In this document: in pieces, positions 31,363 through 41,359 of the stretch | How the letters are laid out: each line of letters starts with the position of its first letter | How positions within the stretch are numbered: position 1 is the stretch's first letter | Assembly (NCBI GenBank): GCA_017893485.1 | Contig: CM030358.1 | Location: 150,983,368 to 151,047,367, forward strand | Source: Hemerocallis citrina | Taxonomy: Eukaryota > Streptophyta > Magnoliopsida > Asparagales > Asphodelaceae | Reading direction: 5' to 3' | DNA length: 64,000 nucleotides | Program-made: the position numbers and the translations under genes | Notes under the pieces: generated by a model | The model's input: only the letters and a program-made list of their open reading frames with translations | Told to the model about the DNA's origin: nothing | Databases searched by the model: none

Positions 31363-32042
31363 CGTTAGAAATTGTGGTCTCAAATACACGTAGACACGGA
31401 ATATATAAAGTTAGAGAAGAAAAGGAGAAGACAAAGAAGCAAGAGAAGACAAGCAGCAAGTAGATAAAGAGAAGTCTGGAGGGTTGCGGTCGACCGGCTA
31501 GGGGTGCGGTCGACCGACCCAGTCGACTGGGAGTTCTTCGAGTGTAGGCGTCCAACAGAGGAGGGGACGGTCGACCGGTCACTAGGGGTGCGGTCGACTG
31601 GTCAGCCCTCGGGTCTGGATCCGCACGATGCGGTCGACCGGCTTGGGGTTCGGTCGACCGACATCGACACTGATTGTTCTTTTGGGCTTACGGGAGAAAT
31701 GCCCAATTTGCTAGATTTGTGTATATCTTTTAGGGTTTACTTGGGGGCTATATATATGGCTGTAAACTCTAGGGTTTAGTATGTTGTGATCATTATTCAA
31801 CTTCAAGAGAGATTGTGCCGAGTGTTTCAGAGGTGACAGAGAGAGATTGAGAGTTGTAATCTCTTTTGTAATATTTGTATTTCTTTGGGAATAAGAAGTA
31901 TTGTTTATCTCTGCATATTGGTTGTGTTCTTGTGAGATCCATATATTGTGGTAGCTTGTTCTTGTCTATTTCTTGGGATTTCTATTGCTTGTGGTGCACT
32001 TCCGCTATTAGCACTGCGAGTTGGGAGTAGATTTTTTTGACA
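31363..32042 (+). repeat. 5' LTR of the copia element
   Basis: 680 bp. Its first base is mutated (CG instead of TG); it ends ...TTGACA. TATA run at 31749-31757. Seven GTCGAC palindromes lie between 31489 and 31658. Confidence 0.92.
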
Positions 32043-32044
32043 AG

Positions 32045-32058
32045 TGATATCAGAGCAG
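32045..32058 (+). promoter_or_regulatory. primer-binding site
   Basis: 'tgatatcagagcag' starts 2 bp after the LTR and resembles the initiator tRNA-Met site (TGGTATCAGAGC) used by copia elements, with one change. Confidence 0.85.
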
Positions 32059-32068
32059 TTGGTTCGAG

Positions 32069-33433
32069 ATGGCCGATAACAAGATGGAGATCGAGAGATT
32101 CGATGGAAGTGACTTCACGATGTGGAAGATTCAGATGATAGCGTATCTTCGTCAGAAAGATTTTGATGGTCCGTTGTTTGATGAGAAGTCGGTAGGTGCA
32201 GACAAGGATGTGAAGGTTTTGGCGAAGTGAAATCGTTTGGATCAGAAGGCGCTGGGGCAGATTCAGTGGGAGTTGAGTAGGAAGGCATTATTTCATATCT
32301 CGAAGGTAAAGACCACATAGGAGGCTATGGAGATTATCACGGATATGTATGAGAAACCATCGGCATCTAATCAAATTCTTCATCTGAAGAAATTGATTAA
32401 TATGAAGTTGAAGGAATGAGGTTTAGTAGCAGAGCATGTGAACAATTACTGTATGGTTTACAACCAGATGGAAGCTGTAGGTTTGAAGTTTTCAGAGAAG
32501 GGGCAGTCATTGTTACTTCTATCTACTTTACCCGATAGTTATGGTACGGTAGAACAGACTATTACAGGCACTATGACAGATTTAACTACTCTACAGAATG
32601 TGGTGAGTAGCATTCTGAACGAGGAGGTGAGAAGGGTGAGAAACGGGGAATATTCATCATCATCTTCTAGAGATTCTGCCATGTACGTTGAGAAGAGACG
32701 TGGGAGATCTAAGGACAGTCGAAGAAGAAAGGATCAGAGTAGTTCATCTGAGAGTGGGTCTGATGACAGCGATAGGGGACATGGGCCTGAGTGCTGGTAT
32801 TGTCACAAGAAGAGTCACATGATGCGCAGATGCAAGGCTTATATGAAGAAAAAGCAGGAGAAACCGAAGAGAGATACTCCAAAGAAAGCTCAAGTGGGGC
32901 TTATTGAGAATCTATGCTTATCAGCTCTAGAGGAGTTGGGCACTCAAGATTGGTGTATTGATTCGGGTGCTTCTTTTCATTGCACTTCGAGGAGAAATGT
33001 ATTTGATGACTACGAGGACGGTTCTTTTGGAGATGTGATCGTGGGGAATGGTCACCGGTGTCCTGTACGTGAGATTGGTACTATTCGCATCAATACCATT
33101 AATGATCAAAGTGTTGTCTTGCAGGAGACAAGGCATGTTCCAGACTTGAAGGAAAATCTTATCTCGATTGGAAGGCCAGACAAGGAGGGTTTGTCTACTA
33201 CAGTTGGTAGTGGGGAGTGGTGTATATCTGCAGGCTCAAGGGTGATTGCAAAAGGGAAGCGTGAGGGAACGCTATATTTGCTTAGAGACGTGAGGGGCAT
33301 TTCTCTTGTAGTTGACTCTCAGCCGGAATCGAGTAGTAGGTTGTGTGGGGTGCAACCGAGTTCTTTCAGTTATGGAGGGAAGGTTACTAATTTTGTGGGA
33401 GATGCTGGCCATGGAAGTGATCTTAGTGGGTAA
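32069..33433 (+). pseudogene. copia gag with zinc knuckle and protease motif
   Basis: The frame opens at ATG 32069 (MADNKMEIERFDGSDF, a typical copia gag start), runs through stops at about 32227, 32319 and 32416, then is open from 32438 to 33433. Gag assembles the particle and the protease would process it. The UBN2-type gag region is followed by a Ser/Arg-rich linker, the knuckle CWYCHKKSHMMRRC (CX2CX4HX4C, near 32795-32836), and the aspartic protease motif WCIDSGASFHCT (near 32950). The frame ends soon after, where an integrase would begin in a complete element. The region to 33807 has no recognisable pol. The early stops make this copy inactive. Confidence 0.9.
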
Positions 33434-33807
33434 GACATTGCTGCGGTGATGGTACTTTGTGAATTGGCAGTTGAAGCTTCAAGTCACTCTGGTGTGATAG
33501 AGAGCACTGATATCGATATGCGGGGTGATATCGATGAGAGTAACCGAAATGGGACTGTAGGAGTTGAACAGTCTGCGGAGTTTGTGGAGGTGTCGTCCAC
33601 GAAGGTTTCTAGTACAGAGGGTGCATTGTGAGACTTTGAACAATGTCCGGTGTTGATGGAGATCTTGCGAGTTGGGGAGTCTCATAATAAGGAATCCAAC
33701 ATGAGAGGCTGTTTCTTCGGTATTCGTGCTCTATGCGATTGGTGGAACACATCCTTCATGAGGCGATGAGGGGTGGTTGGTGCACTCCACGTGGTAGAGT
33801 GGCGGAG
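33434..33807 (+). other. unidentified 3' part of the copia element
   Basis: A 61-codon open stretch at 33446-33631 lies in this interval but shows no known domain. It may be residual coding from a spliced or deleted pol. Confidence 0.4.
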
Positions 33808-33815
33808 GTGCTCTT

Positions 33816-35882
33816 TAGGGGTGGGCTCGGTACGGTACCGGACTTTTTGATATTGTACCATTACCATACCAAATTAGTTCGGTTTGAAAATATGCAAACT
33901 GTTACCAACCAAAAAGTTCGGTGTACCGAAAGTTCGATATACCGACTACTTCGGTTGGTACAGTTCGGTATTGGTGTTATACCAAATATAACCCAACAAA
34001 TACCAAATGGGATGGTTTAGGCATGTCCAACTTGGTGTCATTAAGCCTCTGATTACGTGATCAGAAACTAAAGGCAGCACACTTGCAGTAGTTAGGGATG
34101 AAATCGAACCAAATGAGATGGTTTAGGCATGTCCAACTTCGATTAATAAGTGCAGTATTTAGTTACAGAGCTAGAATTGTAACTAAAGGTGTTGCAATGT
34201 GGTGTTACCGTACCGTACCGAAAGGTGTTGTTGTGCTACAAATTACTCTGTTAAGATTTCTATACATTAATTTACTAAAAGTGTTGTGGTGTATGGACAA
34301 AGAATTCTATATGTAATGCATGTGTCAAATGTCTAATATTAATGAGTACAAATGGTAGTAGTCTATATAATAAATTACAAAGAAAGCTATCAAGTGGCTC
34401 TCATTCAATCTCCCCTAAACCAATGGCCTAGATTGATTCTCACAAAAGATATTTTTCCGCCCAAAATTTCAAACCCCAAAATTAAATTTTTTCCCCCCAA
34501 AACTAAAAAACTAATTACTTTATTACTATCTATCTTCTCTTTTCACTTTTTCATATTTCTCTCTTTCTCTCTCTTTCTCTCCCATTCTTTCTTAACTTAC
34601 ATAGAAATTTAAATTTTAAGATTTCAGGTTTGTAAAATTTTTAGAATTTTTATGTTTTTTTTATTGCACATGTTATATTGAAAATAGCAAATATCTCTTC
34701 AACAGTTAAATCTCAATATTTTCCACACTTAAAGTTCTATGAAGTTGGATTTTACACCCTTATTTATAATTGTTTTTCAACATATATTAATAGAAATATA
34801 GACTTTTATTTACAACTAATTATTGTCATACTATTCAAACGTGAACTACATAATTGTTGTTTTACTGTTTACAAGGCTTTTCGTGTGTTGTATCGTTCCG
34901 AAGATGTGCCGTAGGCACGTGTCCATGGGCAAATCTAGTGTATATATATTAACTTTAAAAATTTATGCTACGGTGAATGTAGAAAAAACTGTACATCTCT
35001 GCAACTCAAATTTAACTGATTTGTATCATGCTTTTGAATTTCAAGACACAGGGATGAGATATTACAAAAGTGAACACGTCTATAGAAATGGAAGACAACT
35101 AGGGAAAAAAGGGTTTATAAGTTTTATTACAATGAGTATAAATAATGAGATACTATCCAATCAGTATTACTTGAGAATCATAATCTAATAAATGCAAGGT
35201 AACATATATAATAAATTGTTTCTGATTCTGCAGTCCTCATGTAACCACAAGCATTTGACAGATGCATCTTGGTTGTGACAAATAAATAAATAAAACTTTA
35301 GATAGCACAAAATTAAATCAGCTGAGGGCACTGTATAAACCTTAAAGAATTTATAAATTTCAGAACAGTAAGAAAAAGATAGTAACAGATGAAATTAACA
35401 ATCCTAGACAAAAGACTTATACTTCTTCTGAGTCCAAACCTTTCAGAATAATAGTTGAATTCATTTACCTAATAATGCACCAATTGATAGAGGTGAAAGT
35501 TAAAACTTGATCAGATCCTCAACTCTAAAAACAAGAATCCTATCAAAATGATATGAGAAGAATTAAGTAGAAATGGATAAGAAAAACCCTGACACTTGAA
35601 GAGACTAAAATGAGAGACTGGGAGAAACAAACCTGAATAGGTTTAGGCATGACCAACTTCGATTAATAAGTGCAGAATTCTTTGTCCATACACCACACCT
35701 TTCGGTACGGTACGGTAAAATAGCGACTGAACCATATTCATATCGAAACCGAACCGAATTTTAGAACTCGGTACGGTTGTACCGTACCATACTTTTGGAA
35801 ACCGAATTTTTCGGTACCGAATCGATTGGTTCGGTTGGAAAACTGGTCGGTTGGCTCATTTCGGTATGATCGGCCACCCCTA
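33816..35882. mobile_element. hAT-type element inserted in the copia element
   Basis: Ends TAGGGGTGGGC and GGCCACCCCTA are inverted with one mismatch and are flanked by a perfect 8-bp duplication gtgctctt (33808-33815 and 35883-35890). Subterminal regions are rich in 'cggtacggtacc' words at both ends. The 2067-bp interior has no transposase, so it is non-autonomous. It contains partial internal repeats ('gtttaggcatgtccaacttc' near 34120 and 35640) and a likely Helitron. Confidence 0.9.
34362..34938 (+). mobile_element. probable Helitron nested in the hAT element
   Basis: Begins TCTATATAATAAATTAC and ends CTAG before T, with the hairpin GTGCC/GGCAC (34906-34918) about 16 nt before the end. 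The base before the start is G rather than A, so the left border is less sure. No coding capacity. Confidence 0.55.
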
Positions 35883-35990
35883 GTGCTCTTCATAAGAGTG
35901 GGGAGTACTTGGGTCTTCCATAAAAGTGGGAGATGGCAGAGATAATGCGAGGAAAGATTGCAATAACTTTGAAGCATGGTGTATTTGGTC

Positions 35991-36001
35991 CAAGTGGGAG
36001 A
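35991..36001 (+). promoter_or_regulatory. polypurine tract of the copia element
   Basis: 'caagtgggaga' lies next to the 3' LTR start at 36003. Confidence 0.8.
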
Positions 36002-36002
36002 T

Positions 36003-36691
36003 TGTTAAGAATTGTGGCCTTAAATACACGTAGGCACAGGGTACTTGAAGTTGGAGAAGAAGAGGAGAAAATAAAGAAGCAAGGGAAGACAAGTAGCAAG
36101 TAGAAGAAGAGAAGTCTGGAGGGTTGCGGTCGACTGGCTAGGGGTGCGGTCGATCGACCCAGTCGACTGGGAGTTCTTCGAGTGTAGGCATCCAATAGAG
36201 GAGGGGACGGTCGACCGGTCACTATGGGTGCGGTCGACTGGTCAGCCTTCGGGTTTGGATCCGCACGATGCGGTCGACCGGCTTGGGGTGCGGTTGACCG
36301 ACATCGACGCTAATTGTTCTTTTGGGCTTACGGGAGAAAGGCCAAATTTGCTAGATTTGTGTATATCTTTTAGGGTTTGCTTGGGGGCTATATATATGGT
36401 AGTAAACTCTAGGGTTTAGTATGTTGTGATCATTATTCAACTTCAAGAGAGATTGTGCCAAGTGTTTCAAAGGTGAGAGAGAAAGATTGAGAGTTGTAAT
36501 CTCTTTTATAATCTTTGTATTTCTTTGGGAATAAGAAGTATTGGTTATCTCTGTATATTAGTTGTGTTCTTGTGAGATCCATATATTGTGGTGGCTTGTT
36601 CTTGCAGGTTCATCTATTTTATGGGAGTTTCTATTGCTTGTGGTGCACTTCCGCTATTAGCATTACGAGTTGGGAGTAAATTTCTCTGACA
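36003..36691 (+). repeat. 3' LTR of the copia element
   Basis: 689 bp, TGTTAAG...CTGACA. Some of its GTCGAC palindromes are decayed by C-to-T type changes (for example 'gtcgatcgac', 'ggttgacc'), and its TATA run is at 36389-36397. Confidence 0.92.
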
Positions 36692-36779
36692 AGCCTACCC
36701 ATACAAATGTATCTTTGCAAGCATAATTGGGATTAAATAATATCACCCACTGTGGAAAAAATAGCATCATTTAAGAACT

Positions 36780-37500
36780 TTTATAGCCACAAATAGCATT
36801 TGTAGTAAGTTGGCTATTTTTCCAAATTTTGCCAACCAAATTTTGCAAATTTAGCAAAATTTGTGCCGTAGTCGTTGGCCAAATGCTCATTTTTTGGGTT
36901 TGAGGGGAACAGTACCAAGCTATATTTGAGAGAAGATATAGCAATTGCCAGAAATCGAAAAATCATAATCCGTCCGATCCAATTTTTCTCCCAAAAAGTT
37001 CTTGGACGAATGATGATCTTTCGTCCCATTTTTTATATATTGAAAACATAATAGACGGGAAATGATTTCCCATTTGAATCATTTTTTTTTTAAAATTGAA
37101 CGGACGGGAAATGGTATCCCGTCTGTTTTCTTTCTTGAAAAATATTCCATGGAATTAAGCCTATAGAATTATTGTGCATACATATTAGAATTTAATTAAG
37201 ATTTGAAATTTAATTAGGATTAAATTAAGATTTAAGATTAAATTAAGATTCTTAATTTCCTCTCGGATGGGATTTGATCTCCCGTTCGTTAATTTTTTTA
37301 AATTTAAAAAAAATTAATCATACAAAATTTGATCATTTTTTTTAAATTAAAAAAAAAATAATCAGACGGAATTTGATCTCTCATTCGTTACTATTTAAAA
37401 TTTAAAAAACAAAATTTTAAATAGGATGAAAAATCATCTCCATCCGACATTTTTTAAAAATCAAAACCTATATTTTGGCTTCAAACGACTACAACTCTAA
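36780..37500. mobile_element. Harbinger-related remnant
   Basis: Between 37050 and 37440 imperfect palindromes of the GACGGGAAATGATTTCCC type recur every 50-100 bp, as in the subterminal parts of the PIF/Harbinger element at 44848-51558. End-like sequences 'cgttggccaaatgctc' (to about 36889) and 'cgactacaactctaa' (about 37498) resemble its right TIR. No left end was found, so this is probably a decayed or composite non-autonomous copy. Confidence 0.55.
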
Positions 37501-37695
37501 CATAAATTTTCTAAATCTTATGGTTAAATACCCAAATTTTAACTCCAAACCAACTATATATACTCTCATCATCAATGTTGCACTTCACATGCCTCAAGAA
37601 TTCCTTCCTAAATCCCATACCAAAACTCCGGGACATTAATAGGAAGGTACAGTTATTGTATATTATTTTTTATTAACAAAAATCAGGTCCGCAGA
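37501..37695. other. short unassigned stretch, possible host exon and intron
   Basis: 'aataggaag/gtacag' and 'gtccgcag/aatatgcac' look like a splice donor and acceptor. Without the Mutator-like element the sequence after the acceptor would join the open stretch at 44608-44737. Evidence is weak. Confidence 0.2.
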
Positions 37696-37704
37696 ATATG
37701 CACG

Positions 37705-37949
37705 GAATTTTTTCCCAAAACGATCCATTTTTGCAAAGTTTTTCCCAAACCGCTCTACTTTTTTTTTTATTTCCCAAAGCGCCCTACTCGGTCTTTCAAA
37801 GACCGAGTCTAGTGCAAATAGACCCGAGTCTTGCACTTTGAAAAATCAAAGACCAAGACTCGGTCTTTCAAAGACCGACTCTATTTGCACTAGACTCGGT
37901 TTTGGACTTTGCGTTTTTAATAGCGCGGATCCCCTTTCTTCTTCTTCTC
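37705..37949 (+). repeat. left TIR of the Mutator-like element
   Basis: Starts GAATTTTTTCCCAAAACGAT and contains two copies of the GGTCTTTCAAAGACC palindrome. Inverted partner at 44346-44598. Confidence 0.93.
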
Positions 37950-38855
37950 CGACTTTTGATTGTTTTTTTCTTTTCGCTCTGTCCCTCAACGAATCCGTCG
38001 CACTCGCTACTTTTTAGTTCGATTACTCCCTTAATCGATCGTTAAACTTCCCAAAACCAATTACTCTCTAATCCAATTTCGATTTTCCCCAATCCTATTC
38101 CCCAAAATCGATTATTTCTTTAAACCCTAAACCCCGAATACCCAAAATTGGAAGATTTCGGTTGTAGGATCTTGCTCTTCTTGCCAATTTCGTCTTCGTC
38201 TTTAGATTCTCCTACTTGTAAGGTATATTTCTTAAGCTTTTGCTAAGCAAAATTTGTGTTAGTGTTGATGCTATTGTGAAGTTTATTAGTTGAATTTGAC
38301 TTATTGTTGACAATGTAGAGCAGTTATTGATGTTATTTTTAGTATTAATTTTGCTTAGCATTGATGTTCAAGAAGAAAGAGTTGAGTTATTGATGTTATT
38401 GAGTTATTGATGTTCAAAAAGAAAGAGTTGAGTTATTTTTAGTATTAATACCCAAATTTTGTTGAGTTATTGATGTTCAAAAAGAAAGAGTTGAAAGAGT
38501 TGAAGTTGGAATGAATAGAATTATGTTGAAAGAGTTGAAAGAAATTTTGTTGAAAGAGTTCAATTTTGTATAGAATTTTGCTGAAAGAGTTGAAAGAGTT
38601 CAATAACCTTGTTGAATAGAATTTTGTTGTTGAATCAATTTTGTATAGAATTCCATATAGTATGTGTTGAATCTAGTTTTTTAGAATTTTATAGAATCTA
38701 GGTTATGTATAGAATTTGTTGAATTTGTTATACTCTAGTTTTTTGCTGAAATTAGAGAATCAACGGCATTGTTATATAGAATTTGTTTTTATATCTAGGT
38801 TATGTATAGTTAATAACATTTTTGTTGAACTTGTAGGATTTGTAGTCTATTGTAA

Positions 38856-40200
38856 ATGGCACGCATAAGGGGTAACATGGAGGTAGGAGAAAGTAGTAGA
38901 CCTCCACTTGGCGATAGAGCACGTACTCGCGGTGGACGTGATCGTGGTCGTGGTCGTGGTCGTGCTCCTACCGAGGCTACTAATGTAAGTAATTAAATAT
39001 TGATTCTAATAGAATTGTATTACATTTCGGTCTATTGATTTAAATGTTATTGTTATGCAGGTTGAATTCAATCCAAATGAGGCGGGCACTTCCTCTTCAG
39101 TCCCTTCGTCGTCATATATCCCTTCTGGAGGCCCCGGACCACTCGACCCTTCACTCCTCACTCTCCAGCCGATGCATCGATCGCAGTATGTTTGGAACGG
39201 TGAGGCTACGGAGTGCCGCTTTAGGACTGGTCATCCGCTACCTGTGCACCCACGTATACACGAGATACTTAGAGATTGTGGGTTCTACGGTATTGCCAGG
39301 ATGACATCCATCAAGTGCGATCGTCCACTTTTGGAAGCACTGCTTGAAAGATGGAGGCCCGAGACACACTCATTTCACCTGCCAGTCGGGGAGATGACGG
39401 TGACTCTACAAGACGTTGTCATACTAACCGGACTTCCAATCGATGGAGAGGTAGTCACAGGATCGATGGACTTCGACCCAGTGTATTTAGTGGAAGAGTA
39501 CTTAGGGGTTGAAGTGGAAGCCGGTGCGATAAATGGAAAATTTATCCGTCTAAAGTGGTTGAAGGACACCTTTAAAGATAGATTGAATGACGGTTCATCT
39601 GCAGCGGAGGTGGAGTGCTACTATAGGGCGTATATTCTAACGCTATTCGGCACGGTCTTGTTTCCAAATTCAACCGGGAATACCGTAGCACTGATGTTCT
39701 TGCCCTTAATCGCCGACCTAGGTAGGGTAAGCCGTTACAGTTGGGGCAGTGCAATACTATCATCACTGTATCGGAGTCTGTGTCTGTGCAGTATAGGTTC
39801 GAACCAGATGAATGGACCTCTAATTTTACTGCAGATATGGAGTTGGGAGCGGATTCACGTAGGTCGGCCTGTAGAACGGATCCAATCCCAACATTGGAGA
39901 GTTCTTCCTGAAGATATTGACATGCTACCTCCGATCGGTGTGTATTGGACAGGAAAACTGACATGGACAGCCAACCCCAACAGGTGCTTGACATACTACC
40001 GCGATGAGCTCGATAGGTTGGCCGCTGACTGTGTGGTGTGGACCCCTTACACAGAGGAGCGACTGATTCTTATTTTGTGCAGTAGATGTGGTAGAGAGTT
40101 ATGGTTTGTTATGGTGGTCTTATTATGTGTTAAGTTGGTGTGGAGTGGTGATATTTTCTTATTTTGTGTTAAGTTGATTTTGGAGGAGTTGAAGAGGTGA
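38856..40200 (+). CDS. plant mobile domain (PMD, MAIN-like) protein, 3'-truncated
   Basis: Two exons. Exon 1 is 38856-38984 (MARIRGNMEVGESSRPP, then an RG-rich stretch RDRGRGRGR), intron GT at 38985 to AG at 39060, exon 2 from 39061 to the stop at 40200, in frame, 422 residues. The PMD part (residues about 80-350) includes RPETHSFHLP, GEMTVTLQDVVILTGLPIDG and VYWTGKLTWT. Host MAIN/MAIL1 proteins with this domain are nuclear and linked to genome stability and transposon silencing; the role of transposon-borne copies is not settled. After residue about 350 the family pattern is lost: the last residues (REL, then hydrophobic LLCVKLV) run into sequence next to the inverted repeat, so the usual C-terminus is missing. 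It may be a shortened but translatable gene. There is no stop before that point. Confidence 0.85.
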
Positions 40201-40473
40201 TTTTGTGAAGATTGTTTCAAAGATTGTTGTAGAGTCTTGTTGTGAAGATTGAGGGTTTTCTTTGGCTGTATCAAAATCTTAAACATGTTGGAATTTTGGC
40301 TGTATCAAGAATGAGGGTTGTATTTGGCTGTATCAAGAATGAGGGTTGCATTTGATTGTGGTAGTGATGATGGGATTGTGAAGAATTTGATTGTGGTAGT
40401 GATGATGGGATTGTGAAGAATGAGGGCTGTATCAAGAATGAGGATTGTATTTGATTGTGGAAGAATGAAAGGG
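40201..40473. other. simple-sequence-like spacer after the PMD gene
   Basis: Variants of 'ctgtatcaagaatgagggtt' and 'gattgtggtagtgatgatgg' are repeated. Likely slippage-derived; no gene. Confidence 0.6.
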
Positions 40474-41222
40474 GTTGTGAAGAATTTGAAGAATCTTGTG
40501 GTTTGGTGTTGTGAATATAGATATGGATGTGAAGAATTTGAAGATTGTCACAAAGAATCTGGCTGTAGCAAAAAAAACACACAGCATCAAGACTCGGTCT
40601 TTCAAAGACCGAGCTTAGTATAACTAGACTCGGTCTTTGAAAGACCGAGTCTTGTTGCTGAGTGTTTTTTTTGCTATCAGACTCAAGGTCTAGTTATATT
40701 AAGCTCGGTCTTTGAAAGACCGAGTCTTGAGTTCAATAGACTCCAGAACTCAAGCAGCTCTCTGGAAACTTGTGAACATCACAGTCAGTCTTTCAAAGAC
40801 CGTTTTAAAAACACCTAGACTCGGTCTTTCAGACCGAGTCTTCAATCTGAGAATTTTTGATTGAAGACTCGGTCTTTCTTTGAAAGACCGAGTCTATTTG
40901 TTTTTAAAACGGTCTTTGAAATATCGACTGTGTTGTGCACAAGTTTCCAGAGAGCTGCTTGAGCTCTGGAGTCTATTGAACTCAAGACTCGGTCTTTCAA
41001 AGACCGAGTCTTGAGTCTGATAGCAAAAAAAAAACACTCAGCAACAAGACTCGGTCTTTCAAAGACTGACTGTGTACTAAGCTCGGTCTTTGAAAGACCG
41101 AGTCTTGATGCTGTGTGTTGTTTTTTGCTACAGCCAGATTCTTTGAAACAATCTTCAAATTCTTCACATCCATATCTATATTCACAACATCAAACCACAA
41201 GATTCTTCAAATTCTTCACAAC
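40474..41222. repeat. large inverted repeat between the two converging genes
   Basis: The left arm (about 40474-40846) is the reverse complement of the right arm (about 40858-41222) with scattered mismatches and small indels; the loop is about 11 nt around 40852. Landmarks: 'gaagaatttgaagaatcttg' at the left outer end, 'caagattcttcaaattcttc' at the right, and 'aagcagctctctggaaactt' against 'aagtttccagagagctgctt'. About nine copies of the GGTCTTTCAAAGACC palindrome or near variants lie inside. Transcription through it from either gene would give a long hairpin RNA. Confidence 0.9.
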
Positions 41223-41359
41223 AAACTTCACAAGATTCTTTGAAACAATCTTCAAATTCATTGAAACAAGCATTCTCAACAACAAACCACAACTATCCAA
41301 ACTAAGTGTTCATTTCGAAATAAATATTACAAACACAATAGGAAGCACATAATCATATT

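Larger units (their letters stand above)
31363..36691 (+). mobile_element. Ty1/copia element reduced to gag-protease
   Basis: LTRs 31363-32042 and 36003-36691 are flanked by the 5-bp TSD agcct (31358-31362 and 36692-36696). A tRNA-Met-type primer site follows the 5' LTR and a PPT precedes the 3' LTR. Between them only gag and the protease motif are recognisable; integrase, RT and RNase H are absent. A 2.07-kb hAT element interrupts the 3' part. The LTRs look about 92-94% alike by eye. Confidence 0.92.

Noticed and set aside
31504..31779. 91-codon ORF in the copia LTR, repeated at 36144-36419
   Set aside because: LTR sequence; conserved between LTRs because they are copies of one another, and no domain is visible.
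40585..41110. CRISPR-like array of spaced palindromes
   Set aside because: Spacing is irregular, the units are two arms of one large inverted repeat, and the genome is a plant nucleus.
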